From: Fulvitalea axinellae
Lineage (GTDB): Bacteria; Bacteroidota; Bacteroidia; Cytophagales; Cyclobacteriaceae
NCBI RefSeq assembly: GCF_036492835.1
Contig: NZ_AP025314.1
Coordinates: forward strand, 1,922,001 to 1,986,000
Direction of reading: 5' to 3'
Length of the DNA stretch: 64,000 bases
Below are positions 8,568 through 16,726 of this stretch, piece after piece. The position numbers were made by a program, and so were the translations under genes. The notes under the pieces were generated by a model. The model saw nothing but the letters and a program-made list of their open reading frames with translations. It was not told the DNA's origin and made no database searches. How positions within the stretch are numbered: the stretch's first letter is position 1; each line of letters begins with the position of its first letter.

Positions 8568-8879
8568 ATGGATACGTTGCAATTACAATCGGATATTACA
8601 ACAGAAAGGCTGGAAAAAGTGGCTTTTGTGTTGAAAACTATCGCACATCCGCTAAGGATCAATATCATTAGCCTGTTGGCCAAGCATGAGGCCCTCTGCG
8701 TTAATGATATTTGCGAACAGCTTGGGTCTGAGCAGTCTTTGACTTCTCATCACCTTTCGAATCTTAAGCATTCGGGGGTTTTGAAAAGTACTAGAAAAGG
8801 CAAGCAGATCTTTTACTACCTCAAAATGAAGGAAGTGCTCGGTGTTCTCGAGTGCATGAATTCTTGCGAGGTGCTCTGA
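8568..8879 (+). CDS. ArsR-family winged-helix regulator
   Basis: A 103-aa ArsR/SmtB-type repressor. The winged HTH runs from about residue 15 to 90 (AHPLRINIISLLAKHE, DICEQLGSEQSLTSHHLSNL as recognition helix, KSTRKGKQIFYYL as wing). Cys44 and Cys49 lie in helix alpha2-alpha3, where ArsR proteins bind metals; the usual CVC is here CVN. Cys96 and Cys100 lie in the last helix (ECMNSC). This two-site Cys layout resembles thiol or persulfide sensors such as BigR/SqrR as much as metal sensors; which applies is open. A longer reading from 8523 is rejected because that codon overlaps the -7 box. No obvious target gene is adjacent; autoregulation is possible. Confidence 0.85.
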   Translation: MDTLQLQSDITTERLEKVAFVLKTIAHPLRINIISLLAKHEALCVNDICEQLGSEQSLTSHHLSNLKHSGVLKSTRKGKQIFYYLKMKEVLGVLECMNSCEVL

Positions 8880-8983
8880 GAAAACGGCCCTTGAGTCGCT
8901 TTCTTTGTCTTTTTCTTTTGGGATTTTGACGGTCTGGTTAGCGGACACGGATTAATCACAAAAGGATAAAACAAAAGACATCT

Positions 8984-9032
8984 AAAGGTGTATTTTTCCT
9001 AAACTGTAAAAAGATGGGAAAAATACGCCTTT
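8984..9032 (+). other. Inverted repeat enclosing the chitinase start codon
   Basis: The 16-nt arm at 8984-8999 (AAAGGTGTATTTTTCC) pairs with 9017-9032 (GGAAAAATACGCCTTT) with a single G-T pair. The 17-nt loop contains the ATG at 9014. In mRNA the hairpin would present or hide the start codon and occupy the first codons. Confidence 0.7.
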
Positions 9033-9901
9033 GTTTATTTTGGGGGATACTGTTCTTTGTAGCGTGTAAAGGGACTGACGACGATGATTTGGGGATCGGC
9101 TCTCAAGGGCTGATTTCGGACATTTTGACTGAGAAGGATTTCGATGCGCTGTTGCCAGACTCCGTGTATGACGCTCGTTATAAAGTGAAAATCCGTTCCA
9201 GAAACCCTTTCTACACTTATTCCGCTTTTATAGAGGCGGCTTCCGCTTTTCCTTTGTTTTGTAACGAAGGAAACGTAAACGTTCGTAAACGAGAGTTGGC
9301 TGCGTTTTTAGCGAACACTTCGCACGAAACGACCGGTGGCTACCCCTCAGCCCCGATGGGACCGTATTATTACGGATATTATTGGATTAGGGAAGTGGGG
9401 TGCTACAATGAGAAAACCAAGATGCAGAATTGCCCGCAGTATGTTGACACTTCTGGTGTTTTGGGCAAAAAGTATCCGCCCGTTCCAGGCCAGCAATATT
9501 ATGGGCGCGGGCCTATCCAGCTGAGCTATAACTATAATTATGGCTTGTGCGGTGAGGATTTGGGGCTGGGTAAATCGCTTTTGGAAAACGCTGACCAAGT
9601 GGCTAGGGACAGCGTTCTGTCAATCAAGACCGCCATTTGGTTTTGGATGACGGCGCAAGGGAATAAACCTTCGTGTCATGATGTTATGGTAGGGAAATGG
9701 ATTCCTACTCCGCAAGATTCGGCCGCTGGGCGGTTGCCGGGGTTTGGCTTGACAATCAATATCATCAACGGCGGAGTGGAGTGCGGATATAAAAACAGTA
9801 TGGAAGCCGAAGACAGGGTAGGCTATTATAGTCGATACCTAAATTATTACGAATTAGACAAAGAGCTGGACTGTGATTGTGAGAACATGCAACCGTTTTG
9901 A
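9014..9901 (+). CDS. GH19 chitinase, outer-membrane lipoprotein
   Basis: A glycoside hydrolase family 19 endochitinase, an inverting enzyme cutting beta-1,4 GlcNAc links. A signal peptide with lipobox FFVAC puts the mature N-terminal Cys at residue 18, followed by an acidic stretch KGTDDDD. The GH19 core is clear: [13 protein letters not shown] at about 98-110 with the catalytic Glu in HET, the second acid in the [10 protein letters not shown] region, [18 protein letters not shown], and [11 protein letters not shown] near the C-terminus. The paired Cys residues typical of this family are present. The 295-aa length is a bare catalytic domain without a chitin-binding module. The start codon lies in the loop of a strong inverted repeat. 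It is a single gene; neighbours do not form a chitin locus. Confidence 0.9.
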   Translation: MGKIRLCLFWGILFFVACKGTDDDDLGIGSQGLISDILTEKDFDALLPDSVYDARYKVKIRSRNPFYTYSAFIEAASAFPLFCNEGNVNVRKRELAAFLANTSHETTGGYPSAPMGPYYYGYYWIREVGCYNEKTKMQNCPQYVDTSGVLGKKYPPVPGQQYYGRGPIQLSYNYNYGLCGEDLGLGKSLLENADQVARDSVLSIKTAIWFWMTAQGNKPSCHDVMVGKWIPTPQDSAAGRLPGFGLTINIINGGVECGYKNSMEAEDRVGYYSRYLNYYELDKELDCDCENMQPF

Positions 9902-9928
9902 TCGCATATTTCGATAATTTTATATATT

Positions 9929-9958
9929 GTAACACCTGTCATCTTTGGCGGGTGTTAC
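9929..9958 (+). terminator. Probable terminator of the chitinase gene
   Basis: GTAACACC (9929-9936) pairs with GGTGTTAC (9951-9958), extended by a further imperfect pair. A short T-rich stretch follows. It is only 14 bp before the next gene, so it may also act as a leader hairpin. Confidence 0.5.
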
Positions 9959-9971
9959 TTTGTTTTGAGCT

Positions 9972-10754
9972 ATGAGAGACTTTTTGAAAGCCGTTTACGC
10001 CTACAAAAGAGCGTACATTTTCTTGAAGGGAAATCGATTGGGTAGTTGGCTTGTTTGGCCCGCGCTGGCAAACCTGATTCTGTTTGTGGGCTTGGGAGTG
10101 GGCGCTTGGTTCACCTCGGGTACTATTGTTGACTATTTTCTCTCTTTGTGGGATGTGGATCTTAGCGAGGTGTGGTCCGGTTACGTTCACCTTTTTCTTG
10201 TGTTTTTCGCAAGGATAACGACAGCCTTTATTTATCTTAAACTGTATAGGTACATTATGCTGATTCTTTTCGCTCCAATATTAGCGATACAAGCGGAGAA
10301 GTTTCAGCGAGTGATTTACGGAGGAAGCGAAAAGTTTGTTTTTTCATCTTTTATAAAAGAAGCGAAAAGGGGAGTTGTGGTTTCTGTTCGAAATCTGTTT
10401 ATGGAGCTCGCTTGGACTTTGGGGCTTCTTGTGCTTTCCTTTGCCGTTCCGATTCTGTCACCGGTTTTTGCCGTTATGATTTTCGTGACCGAGAGCTATT
10501 ATTTCGGTTTTTCCATGCTTGATTACAGTTGGATTTTGGCACGAATGAGCCCTAAACAAAGTTATAGTTATATTAAAAGCAGAAGAGGGTTGGCTGTAGG
10601 CAATGGGATGATTTTCAATTTATTATTGTTGGTCCCTTTGTTCGGGGCGTTGTTTGGTCCGGCATTAGCTTTGGCGGCCGCATTGTTGAGTCTGGATGAT
10701 AACGCCAAAGCAAAATCGCATACGGAAGTTTACGAAAGAGAAACTATTTATTGA
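9972..10754 (+). CDS. EI24/CysZ-type multi-pass membrane protein
   Basis: A 260-aa integral membrane protein with about four to five hydrophobic segments (near residues 25-50, 68-108, 140-175, 208-240). The overall shape and motifs (FLKGNRLGSWLVWPALAN near the N-terminus, a central amphipathic part, ESYYFGFSMLDY, SRRGLAVGNG) fit the EI24 domain family that includes the sulfate permease CysZ. No sulfur-assimilation genes are adjacent, so transport of sulfate is not implied. The 3' end overlaps the convergent gene 10744-11589 by 11 bp. Confidence 0.7.
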   Translation: MRDFLKAVYAYKRAYIFLKGNRLGSWLVWPALANLILFVGLGVGAWFTSGTIVDYFLSLWDVDLSEVWSGYVHLFLVFFARITTAFIYLKLYRYIMLILFAPILAIQAEKFQRVIYGGSEKFVFSSFIKEAKRGVVVSVRNLFMELAWTLGLLVLSFAVPILSPVFAVMIFVTESYYFGFSMLDYSWILARMSPKQSYSYIKSRRGLAVGNGMIFNLLLLVPLFGALFGPALALAAALLSLDDNAKAKSHTEVYERETIY

Positions 10755-11589
10755 TCAATTTAAGGAATTTCAGATTCCCGGAATTGAAGACTTTGTAATA
10801 CCCTTTGCCAAACATAATGTCATCTTCGGTTAAGCCGGTTTCGAGCTCTTTCTTGATCAGTTGATGGACTTTGTTTGGATAAACCCGTTGGCCGGATTCC
10901 ATATCTACCCAAAAGTGTTGAGCCGGTGTGGTCTCCACTAGTTCAAAGCCCACCCGTTTGTATGCGTTTCCGTCCGACCAATCCAGATCGGCATAACTCA
11001 TGATGTCGTCAGGTTGGTGCTCTTGGATGAAATGTTTGAGCAACTTATCCATTCCGCCGATTACGGTTTTGCCCAAGGCGTTACAATGCCTCATCAGTTC
11101 GAAAGAGTGGAACTTTTTGCCGTCCCGTTCGATAAATCGCCCTTTACTGAAAGCCATTACAGCGACTAGTCTTCCCCTGTGATAAAGTCCGTATTTGTGT
11201 TTGGCCTTTAGCGGAATCTGTAAATGGTTTTCTGTCAGGAAGTCTTTGAGCTGTTCGGCGCTGATGGGTTCGGCGTGTGTTTGTCGGCCGTAGATTCTTT
11301 GGGTTTGGCCAAGTAGTGATAGTATTCGGGACTTGATGATCTTTTTCCTGAAAACCCATTCGTCTTCCCAAATTCTGACCAATCGTATTCCATTGCGGAT
11401 GCTTTCCAACGATTCGGCCTGAAGTTGCTGGCCACTTATAGAAATGCCGTCCCGGACATGGTGAAACTTTAAAGTTAAGTTTAGCTCAGGGAAGTTTATG
11501 CCTTCTTTAGTGTCCTGAATATGCTTCGCATGGGAATGCGAGCGGATGAATTCGATGAGTTCTTGGTCCAAGATTCTGTTTTTCGGCAA
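10744..11589 (-). CDS. Chromosomal relative of phage Vsr-like/GNAT-like homing-endonuclease-family proteins
   Basis: A 281-aa protein whose layout I recognise from phage-encoded proteins annotated as Hef-like or Vsr-like homing endonucleases. Residues about 28-92 follow the end of the restriction-like domain (GINFPELNLTLKF, then NGIRLVRIWEDEWVFRKK and IIKSRILSLLG). Residues 96-235 follow the associated acetyltransferase-like domain (RIYGRQTHAEPISAEQLKDF, KYGLYHRGRLVAVMAF, FELMRHCNALGKTVIGG, SYADLDWSDGNAYKRVGFEL). The acidic EID-type catalytic motif usually seen before PELN is absent, so nuclease activity is doubtful. No phage genes flank it; it looks domesticated or decayed. The assignment rests on remembered motifs, not on a search. 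Confidence 0.6.
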   Translation of the reverse strand: MPKNRILDQELIEFIRSHSHAKHIQDTKEGINFPELNLTLKFHHVRDGISISGQQLQAESLESIRNGIRLVRIWEDEWVFRKKIIKSRILSLLGQTQRIYGRQTHAEPISAEQLKDFLTENHLQIPLKAKHKYGLYHRGRLVAVMAFSKGRFIERDGKKFHSFELMRHCNALGKTVIGGMDKLLKHFIQEHQPDDIMSYADLDWSDGNAYKRVGFELVETTPAQHFWVDMESGQRVYPNKVHQLIKKELETGLTEDDIMFGKGYYKVFNSGNLKFLKLINK

Positions 11590-11621
11590 AAATAGGCTAA
11601 AACTTTATCTTAGAATAGCGA

Positions 11622-11629
11622 CAAATGTA
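11622..11629 (-). promoter_or_regulatory. -7 element for the Vsr-like gene
   Basis: On the minus strand TACATTTG (11629-11622) matches TAnnTTTG, 33 bp before the ATG at 11589. No TTG is at the expected distance. Confidence 0.4.
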
Positions 11630-11714
11630 TTTCAGAGTGTAAATAGAGGTTGTTTTGACTTTTAGGTTCCTCATATTAAGGAGGGTTTGGCCTGAGTTTT
11701 TTAGCGAAAACCCG

Positions 11715-11722
11715 TAAATTTG
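11715..11722 (+). promoter_or_regulatory. -7 element for the GH3-GH92 operon
   Basis: TAAATTTG matches TAnnTTTG; TTTG at 11686-11689 lies 25 bp upstream, slightly far. The transcript would start near 11729, giving a leader of about 145 nt to the ATG at 11872. Confidence 0.45.
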
Positions 11723-11871
11723 ATCAAGTCATTAAAAATACTGACAAAACAATGTCCGATTTTTTCGAAATCGATATTCGGAATCTTTTAGGGAATTGGG
11801 ATTTGGAAGGAAAAAGACGGAGGGAGTCTTCAAAGGAAGATTTTTTTATTCACAAAAATGTATTTAGCGAC

Positions 11872-14301
11872 ATGAGGAATCGGTTATTGGCCCTTGGGCT
11901 TGCAGTTGGGATGTTGGGGGGCATTCACTGCACGGCGCTTGCGCAAAAGAAAAGCTCGATCTACCATAAGGGGTGGATTGATCTTAACAAGAATGGTAAG
12001 AAGGACGTCTACGAGGATGTTTCGAAACCTATTGAGGAACGCGTGGAGGATCTGCTCTCTCAGATGAGTGTGGAGGAGAAAACCTGCCAAATGGTTACGC
12101 TTTACGGCTATGGTCGTGTAGCCAAAGATGAAATCCCTACACCCGAATGGAAAAACGAACTTTGGAAAGACGGTCTCGGTAACATTGACGAGCCTTCAAA
12201 CGGCGTTTATACCGGCGCCCAGTATTCTTTCCCTTACGGAAAGCACGTTTGGGCACTGAACGAAATCCAGAAATTTTTTGTGGAACAGACCCGTCTGGGT
12301 ATCCCGGTTGATTTTACCGACGAGGGCATCCGCGGTCTGAACCATTATAAAGCCACTTCTTTCCCTGCCCAAATCGGTGTGGGAGCCACTTGGAACAAGG
12401 ACCTTGTTCACGAAATCGGAAAAGTTATCGGTAAGGAAGCTTACGCGTTGGGATACAGCAACGTTTACACTCCTGTTTTGGACGTAAACCGCGACCAGCG
12501 TTGGGGGCGTACCGTTGAGTGTTTCGGCGAGGATCCTTACTTGGTAGGCGAGTATGGCGTGAACATTACCAAAGGTGTGGCCAGCGAAGGCGTAGCCAAC
12601 ACACTGAAGCACTATGCTGTTTATTCCGCTCCTAAAGGCGGACGTGACGGCCACGTGCGTACCGATCCGCATATTACTTGGCGAGAGGTACACCAGGTTT
12701 ACCTTTATCCGTTCAAAAAAGCCATTATGGAAGGCGGTGCTCTTGGCGTAATGAGTTCTTATAACGATTATGACGGAGTGCCGATTACGGGTAGCAAACT
12801 CTTTTTGGACGATATCCTTCGTAAGAAATATGGCTTCAAAGGATATGTAGTTACGGACAGTGATGCCTTGGCTTACTTGTATACCAAGCACCGTGTAGCC
12901 GACTCGTATAAAGAGGCTGTAAGACAGGCCGTAAACGCAGGCGTAAACGTAAGAACGACTTTCAACGATCCGAACAACTTCGTAAAACCTTTGCGTGAGT
13001 TGATTCAGGAAGGAAATATGTCGATGGATGTTGTGAACGACCGTGTTCGCGACGTACTCTACGTGAAATTCCGCGAAGGATTGTTCGACAAGCCTTTCCG
13101 CGAAGAGGAAAACGCCGACAAAGTTGTTCGTAGCAAAAAGCACCTCGATTTGTCGTTGCAGGCATCAAGAGAATCGATCGTATTGTTGAAGAACGAAGGA
13201 GTTCTTCCTTTGAATAAAAAATCTACGAAGAAAGTGTTGGTTTGCGGTCCTATGGCCAAAAACCAGAGCGCTTCCATCAGCCGTTACGGTGCTTTGGGTA
13301 TCGATGTGGTGACTGGTCTTCGTGGTATTCAGGAATATTGCGACAAGAACCTGAAAGGCGTTGAGGTTGATTACGCTTTGGGTTCCGAACTTCACGACAA
13401 AGGCTGGCCTGACTCGGAAGTTTATGACCGCCCGATGGACAACAGGGAGAAAAACCTGATCGCCGAGGCGGAAGGTAAGGCCAAAGACAGCGATGCTGTA
13501 ATCGTGTTCGTTGGCGAGGACGAAACTATGGTAGGAGAAAACCTTTCTCGTACTAGCTTGCAGTTGCCGGGCCGTCAGAAAGACTTGGTAAAAGCCATGG
13601 TGGAAACCGGTAAGCCGGTAGTCGTGGTTTTGCTGAGCGGTCGTCCGTTGGCTTTGAACTACTCGGCTCGTGATGCTGACGCTATCTTGGCGGGTTGGTT
13701 CCCTGGTGAGTTCGGTGGAAACGCTATCGCTGACGTAATCTTTGGTGATTATAACCCTGCCGGACGTTTGGCGATGACATTCCCGAGATCCGTAGGTCAG
13801 ATTCCGATCAACTTCCCTAACAAGCCTTACTCACAGGCTGGTCAGGCGCACGAAGGACCGAACGGTACAGGAGATAGCCGAGTGGTAGAGCCACTTTACA
13901 ACTTCGGTTACGGATTGTCTTACACTAACTTCCGCTACTCTAACCTCAAAATCGAAAACAACATCGATAAAGGCGGAAAGCTTAAGGTTAGTTGCGATAT
14001 CACCAACATTGGTGAGCGTGCCGGCGACGAAGTGCCTCAGCTTTATATCAAAGACGATTTCAGCTCGATCATCACTTACGATTGGCAGCTTCGCGGATTC
14101 GACAGGGTTCATATCCAGCCTAAAGAGACCAAAACGGTTACGTTTGAGGTTTCTCCGCAGGATTTGAGCTTGATCAACCGCGATATGGAAGAGGTAACCG
14201 AAGCGGGAACTTTCAAAGTGAATATCGGACAGGCTTCTGACAATATCCGTTTGAAAGGCGAATTCAAAATCAACAAAGACATCAAATTCGGAAAGATATG
14301 A
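11872..14301 (+). CDS. GH3 beta-glucosidase-type glycoside hydrolase, exported
   Basis: An 809-aa family 3 exo-glycosidase, a retaining enzyme, usually beta-glucosidase or beta-xylosidase. The chosen start gives a clean signal peptide (MRNRLLALGLAVGMLGG ... ALAQ, cut near residue 25). The same frame is open 40 codons upstream to ATG 11752, but that start would bury the signal peptide. The TIM-barrel domain holds NRDQRWGRTVECFGEDPYLV, KHYAVY, and GFKGYVVTDSDA with the likely nucleophile Asp329. The second domain has GENLSRTSLQLPGRQ and VLLSGRPLAL. A fibronectin-III-like domain ends the protein (VSCDITNIGERAGDEVPQLY). It overlaps the GH92 gene by 4 bp (ATGA), so the two are translated together. 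It is probably periplasmic. Substrate is not fixed by sequence alone. Confidence 0.9.
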   Translation: MRNRLLALGLAVGMLGGIHCTALAQKKSSIYHKGWIDLNKNGKKDVYEDVSKPIEERVEDLLSQMSVEEKTCQMVTLYGYGRVAKDEIPTPEWKNELWKDGLGNIDEPSNGVYTGAQYSFPYGKHVWALNEIQKFFVEQTRLGIPVDFTDEGIRGLNHYKATSFPAQIGVGATWNKDLVHEIGKVIGKEAYALGYSNVYTPVLDVNRDQRWGRTVECFGEDPYLVGEYGVNITKGVASEGVANTLKHYAVYSAPKGGRDGHVRTDPHITWREVHQVYLYPFKKAIMEGGALGVMSSYNDYDGVPITGSKLFLDDILRKKYGFKGYVVTDSDALAYLYTKHRVADSYKEAVRQAVNAGVNVRTTFNDPNNFVKPLRELIQEGNMSMDVVNDRVRDVLYVKFREGLFDKPFREEENADKVVRSKKHLDLSLQASRESIVLLKNEGVLPLNKKSTKKVLVCGPMAKNQSASISRYGALGIDVVTGLRGIQEYCDKNLKGVEVDYALGSELHDKGWPDSEVYDRPMDNREKNLIAEAEGKAKDSDAVIVFVGEDETMVGENLSRTSLQLPGRQKDLVKAMVETGKPVVVVLLSGRPLALNYSARDADAILAGWFPGEFGGNAIADVIFGDYNPAGRLAMTFPRSVGQIPINFPNKPYSQAGQAHEGPNGTGDSRVVEPLYNFGYGLSYTNFRYSNLKIENNIDKGGKLKVSCDITNIGERAGDEVPQLYIKDDFSSIITYDWQLRGFDRVHIQPKETKTVTFEVSPQDLSLINRDMEEVTEAGTFKVNIGQASDNIRLKGEFKINKDIKFGKI

Positions 14302-16559
14302 TTAAGCGCAATTTTTTGACCCGCGTATTGGCGGTTCTCGCCGTAGCCGGATTTACGGCTTGTGGCGGAGCGGACAAGGCGGAAAACAAGACTGAGGAGG
14401 ATGTGCTCCAATACGTCGACCCGTTTATCGGAACGGGCTTTCACGGCCATACTTTCCCCGGCGCCGTTGTGCCATTCGGTATGGTTCAGCTGAGTCCCGA
14501 TACGCATATCATGGGCTGGGACGCGTCAAGCGGTTATCACTACGACGACAGCTTGATTTACGGCTTTAGTCACACGCACCTGAGCGGAACCGGAATCGGT
14601 GATATGGGCGATGTGCTCGTGTTGCCTTATACTGGCGAGATCAAGGAAAAGATGACTTCGGCTTTCGACAAAAAGACCGAAAGCGCTACACCGGGCTACT
14701 ATCAAGTGACTTTGGGCGACTACGGCGTAAAAGCCGAATTGACCGCCACTACGCGTGCTGGTGTTCACCGTTATTCTTACCCGAAAGGGGAGAACAGAAG
14801 AGTGATGTTCGACGTGTCGCACGTACTGCAACCTAACTGGGGGCATAAGAACTCCAAGAACACTTTCGAGATCGTCGATGACCAAACTATCCGCGGTCTT
14901 CGTAAGAGTAAAGGTTGGGCTTCTGAGCACTACGTTTATTTCTATGCGAAATTCGAAGAGCCTTTTATCGTATTGAAGACTAAACTTGACGGTAAAGACT
15001 ACGAAGAGGACAAAGGCGAAGGCGAAGCGGTAACGCTTTACCTGGACTTTGGTAAGAGCGACAAGCCGGTTGTGGCTAAAGTGGCGATTTCGCCGGTTAG
15101 CGAAGCTGGTGCCGAGCGTAACCTTACCGCTGAGGTAAAGGACTTTGACTTTGACCGTGTACGCAAAGAGGCTGTTCGTACTTGGGACAGCGCCTTGAGC
15201 AAAATGCGTATCAAGACTTCTGATACTGAGGCCAAGAAGAGCTTCTACACGGCCCTTTACCACAGTATGATGGCGCCGATGGTTTACGGTGACGTAGACG
15301 GCCAGTACCGTGGGATGGACCTTAAGGTTCACCAAACCGACAAGTTCACCAACTACACCGTATTCTCTTTGTGGGATACTTTCCGTGCGCTTCACCCGCT
15401 GATGACTATCATCGAGCCTGAGCGTTCGGCTGAGTGGACCGAAAGCCTTATGCTGAAGTATGAGGAGGGCGGTATGCTTCCTAAATGGCCGTTGGCCGGT
15501 AATTACACCGGAACGATGGTGGGTTATCCTGCGATCTCTGTTATCGCCGATAACATGGCCAAGGGCTTGGTAAAGCTTGATTCGAAAAAGGTATTGGAGG
15601 CATCGCTTACAAGCGCCGAGTATAATCCAGAAAAAATATCGCACCTTGCCGACCGTATGGTGGCGCGTGTTATGCCTAGGCACAATTACTTCATCAACAA
15701 AATCGGATACTCTCCGGCCGACTCGATCGGCGGTTCGGTATCTTACGGACTTGAGCACGCTTACTATGACTGGTGTGTGGCCCGTATCTGCGAAATCGTT
15801 GGCGACAAAGAAGGTCAGGCCCGCTTTGATAAGAGAGCCAAAGGTTACAAAAACTACTACGACCCGAGCGTAGGTTTTATGCGTGGTAAAAACGCTGACG
15901 GTTCTTGGAAAACGCCATTTAGCCCGAACTATTCGGATCACAGCAACGGCGATTACATCGAAGGTAACGCATGGCAGTGGTCATGGTTTGTGCCTCACGA
16001 TGTGGAAGGATACATCGAGTTGATGGGCGGACCTGAGAAGTTCACGGCCAAACTCGACGAACTTTTCACGACTACAGCGAAAGTGGAGGGAGAGCATGCT
16101 TCTGGCGACATTACTGGCCTGATCGGTCAGTACGCTCACGGCAACGAGCCTAGCCACCACATCCCGTACATGTACAACTACGCCGGAAAGGCTTGGAAAG
16201 CGCAAGAGCGCGTTGACCAGATCTTGAAGGAGATGTACAAGCCTACGCCTGCCGGTATCCGCGGAAACGAGGACTGTGGCCAGATGTCGGCTTGGTATGT
16301 GCTTAGCTCGGCTGGCTTCTACCAAGTAAGCCCTGGCGATCCTACTTACGCTCTCGGTCGTCCGTTGTTTGACGAGGTAACCTTCCGCATAAAAGGCGGG
16401 GAGTTTAAGGTGACCGCCGAGAACAACTCTAGCGACAACAAATATGTGCAAAGTGTAACGTTGGACGGCAAGACGCTTGACAAGCCATTCTTCAAGCATT
16501 CGGATATTAAAGCCGGTAGCGAACTTCACTTTGTGATGGGACCTGCTCCTAAAAAATAA
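14298..16559 (+). CDS. GH92 exo-alpha-mannosidase lipoprotein
   Basis: A 753-aa member of glycoside hydrolase family 92, Ca2+-dependent inverting exo-alpha-mannosidases that trim alpha-mannosides of N-glycans and mannans. The N-terminal signal peptide ends in a lipobox (GFTACGG, Cys22), so it should be membrane-anchored. Family motifs are strong: YVDPFIGTGFHGHTFPGA, PFGMVQLSPDT, GFSHTHLSGTGIGD, YTVFSLWDTFRALHP, and GNEDCGQMSAWYVLSSAGFY with the expected acidic residues. Translation is coupled to the GH3 gene through a 4-bp overlap. Together they suggest removal of terminal mannose and beta-linked sugars from one glycan; no SusC/SusD pair is in the window. A hairpin terminator follows. Confidence 0.92.
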   Translation: MIKRNFLTRVLAVLAVAGFTACGGADKAENKTEEDVLQYVDPFIGTGFHGHTFPGAVVPFGMVQLSPDTHIMGWDASSGYHYDDSLIYGFSHTHLSGTGIGDMGDVLVLPYTGEIKEKMTSAFDKKTESATPGYYQVTLGDYGVKAELTATTRAGVHRYSYPKGENRRVMFDVSHVLQPNWGHKNSKNTFEIVDDQTIRGLRKSKGWASEHYVYFYAKFEEPFIVLKTKLDGKDYEEDKGEGEAVTLYLDFGKSDKPVVAKVAISPVSEAGAERNLTAEVKDFDFDRVRKEAVRTWDSALSKMRIKTSDTEAKKSFYTALYHSMMAPMVYGDVDGQYRGMDLKVHQTDKFTNYTVFSLWDTFRALHPLMTIIEPERSAEWTESLMLKYEEGGMLPKWPLAGNYTGTMVGYPAISVIADNMAKGLVKLDSKKVLEASLTSAEYNPEKISHLADRMVARVMPRHNYFINKIGYSPADSIGGSVSYGLEHAYYDWCVARICEIVGDKEGQARFDKRAKGYKNYYDPSVGFMRGKNADGSWKTPFSPNYSDHSNGDYIEGNAWQWSWFVPHDVEGYIELMGGPEKFTAKLDELFTTTAKVEGEHASGDITGLIGQYAHGNEPSHHIPYMYNYAGKAWKAQERVDQILKEMYKPTPAGIRGNEDCGQMSAWYVLSSAGFYQVSPGDPTYALGRPLFDEVTFRIKGGEFKVTAENNSSDNKYVQSVTLDGKTLDKPFFKHSDIKAGSELHFVMGPAPKK

Positions 16560-16588
16560 TCCCAAGTCCGGCCTAAAGCCGGAATAGC

Positions 16589-16655
16589 AAGAGTGCGTTA
16601 CGGATTCGGAACGATTTTATTGGTCGTTGCGGATTTGTGGCGCACTCTTTTTTTG
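16589..16655 (+). terminator. Terminator of the GH3-GH92 operon
   Basis: AAGAGTGCG (16589-16597) pairs with CGCACTCTT (16641-16649), followed by a run of T to 16654. The loop is long, about 43 nt. Confidence 0.65.
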
Positions 16656-16726
16656 TTGGGAGAGGTAAGGTTTTTTGGTTTTTCAAGGGTAATGCTCAAA
16701 GGGCCAAGTAAGGTTTCTTAAATGGC

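Noticed and set aside
10744..11589. Prophage remnant
   Set aside because: Only one phage-like gene is present; no integrase, structural gene or attachment repeats are visible around it.
12196..13143. A 315-aa antisense frame inside the GH3 gene
   Set aside because: Same reason: antisense shadow of a strongly biased gene, with low-complexity composition and no motif.
14526..15941. A 471-aa open frame on the strand opposite the GH92 gene
   Set aside because: It mirrors the codon structure of the real gene (strong third-base bias leaves antisense frames open). It has no start context, no recognisable domain, and lies wholly inside a confidently assigned gene.
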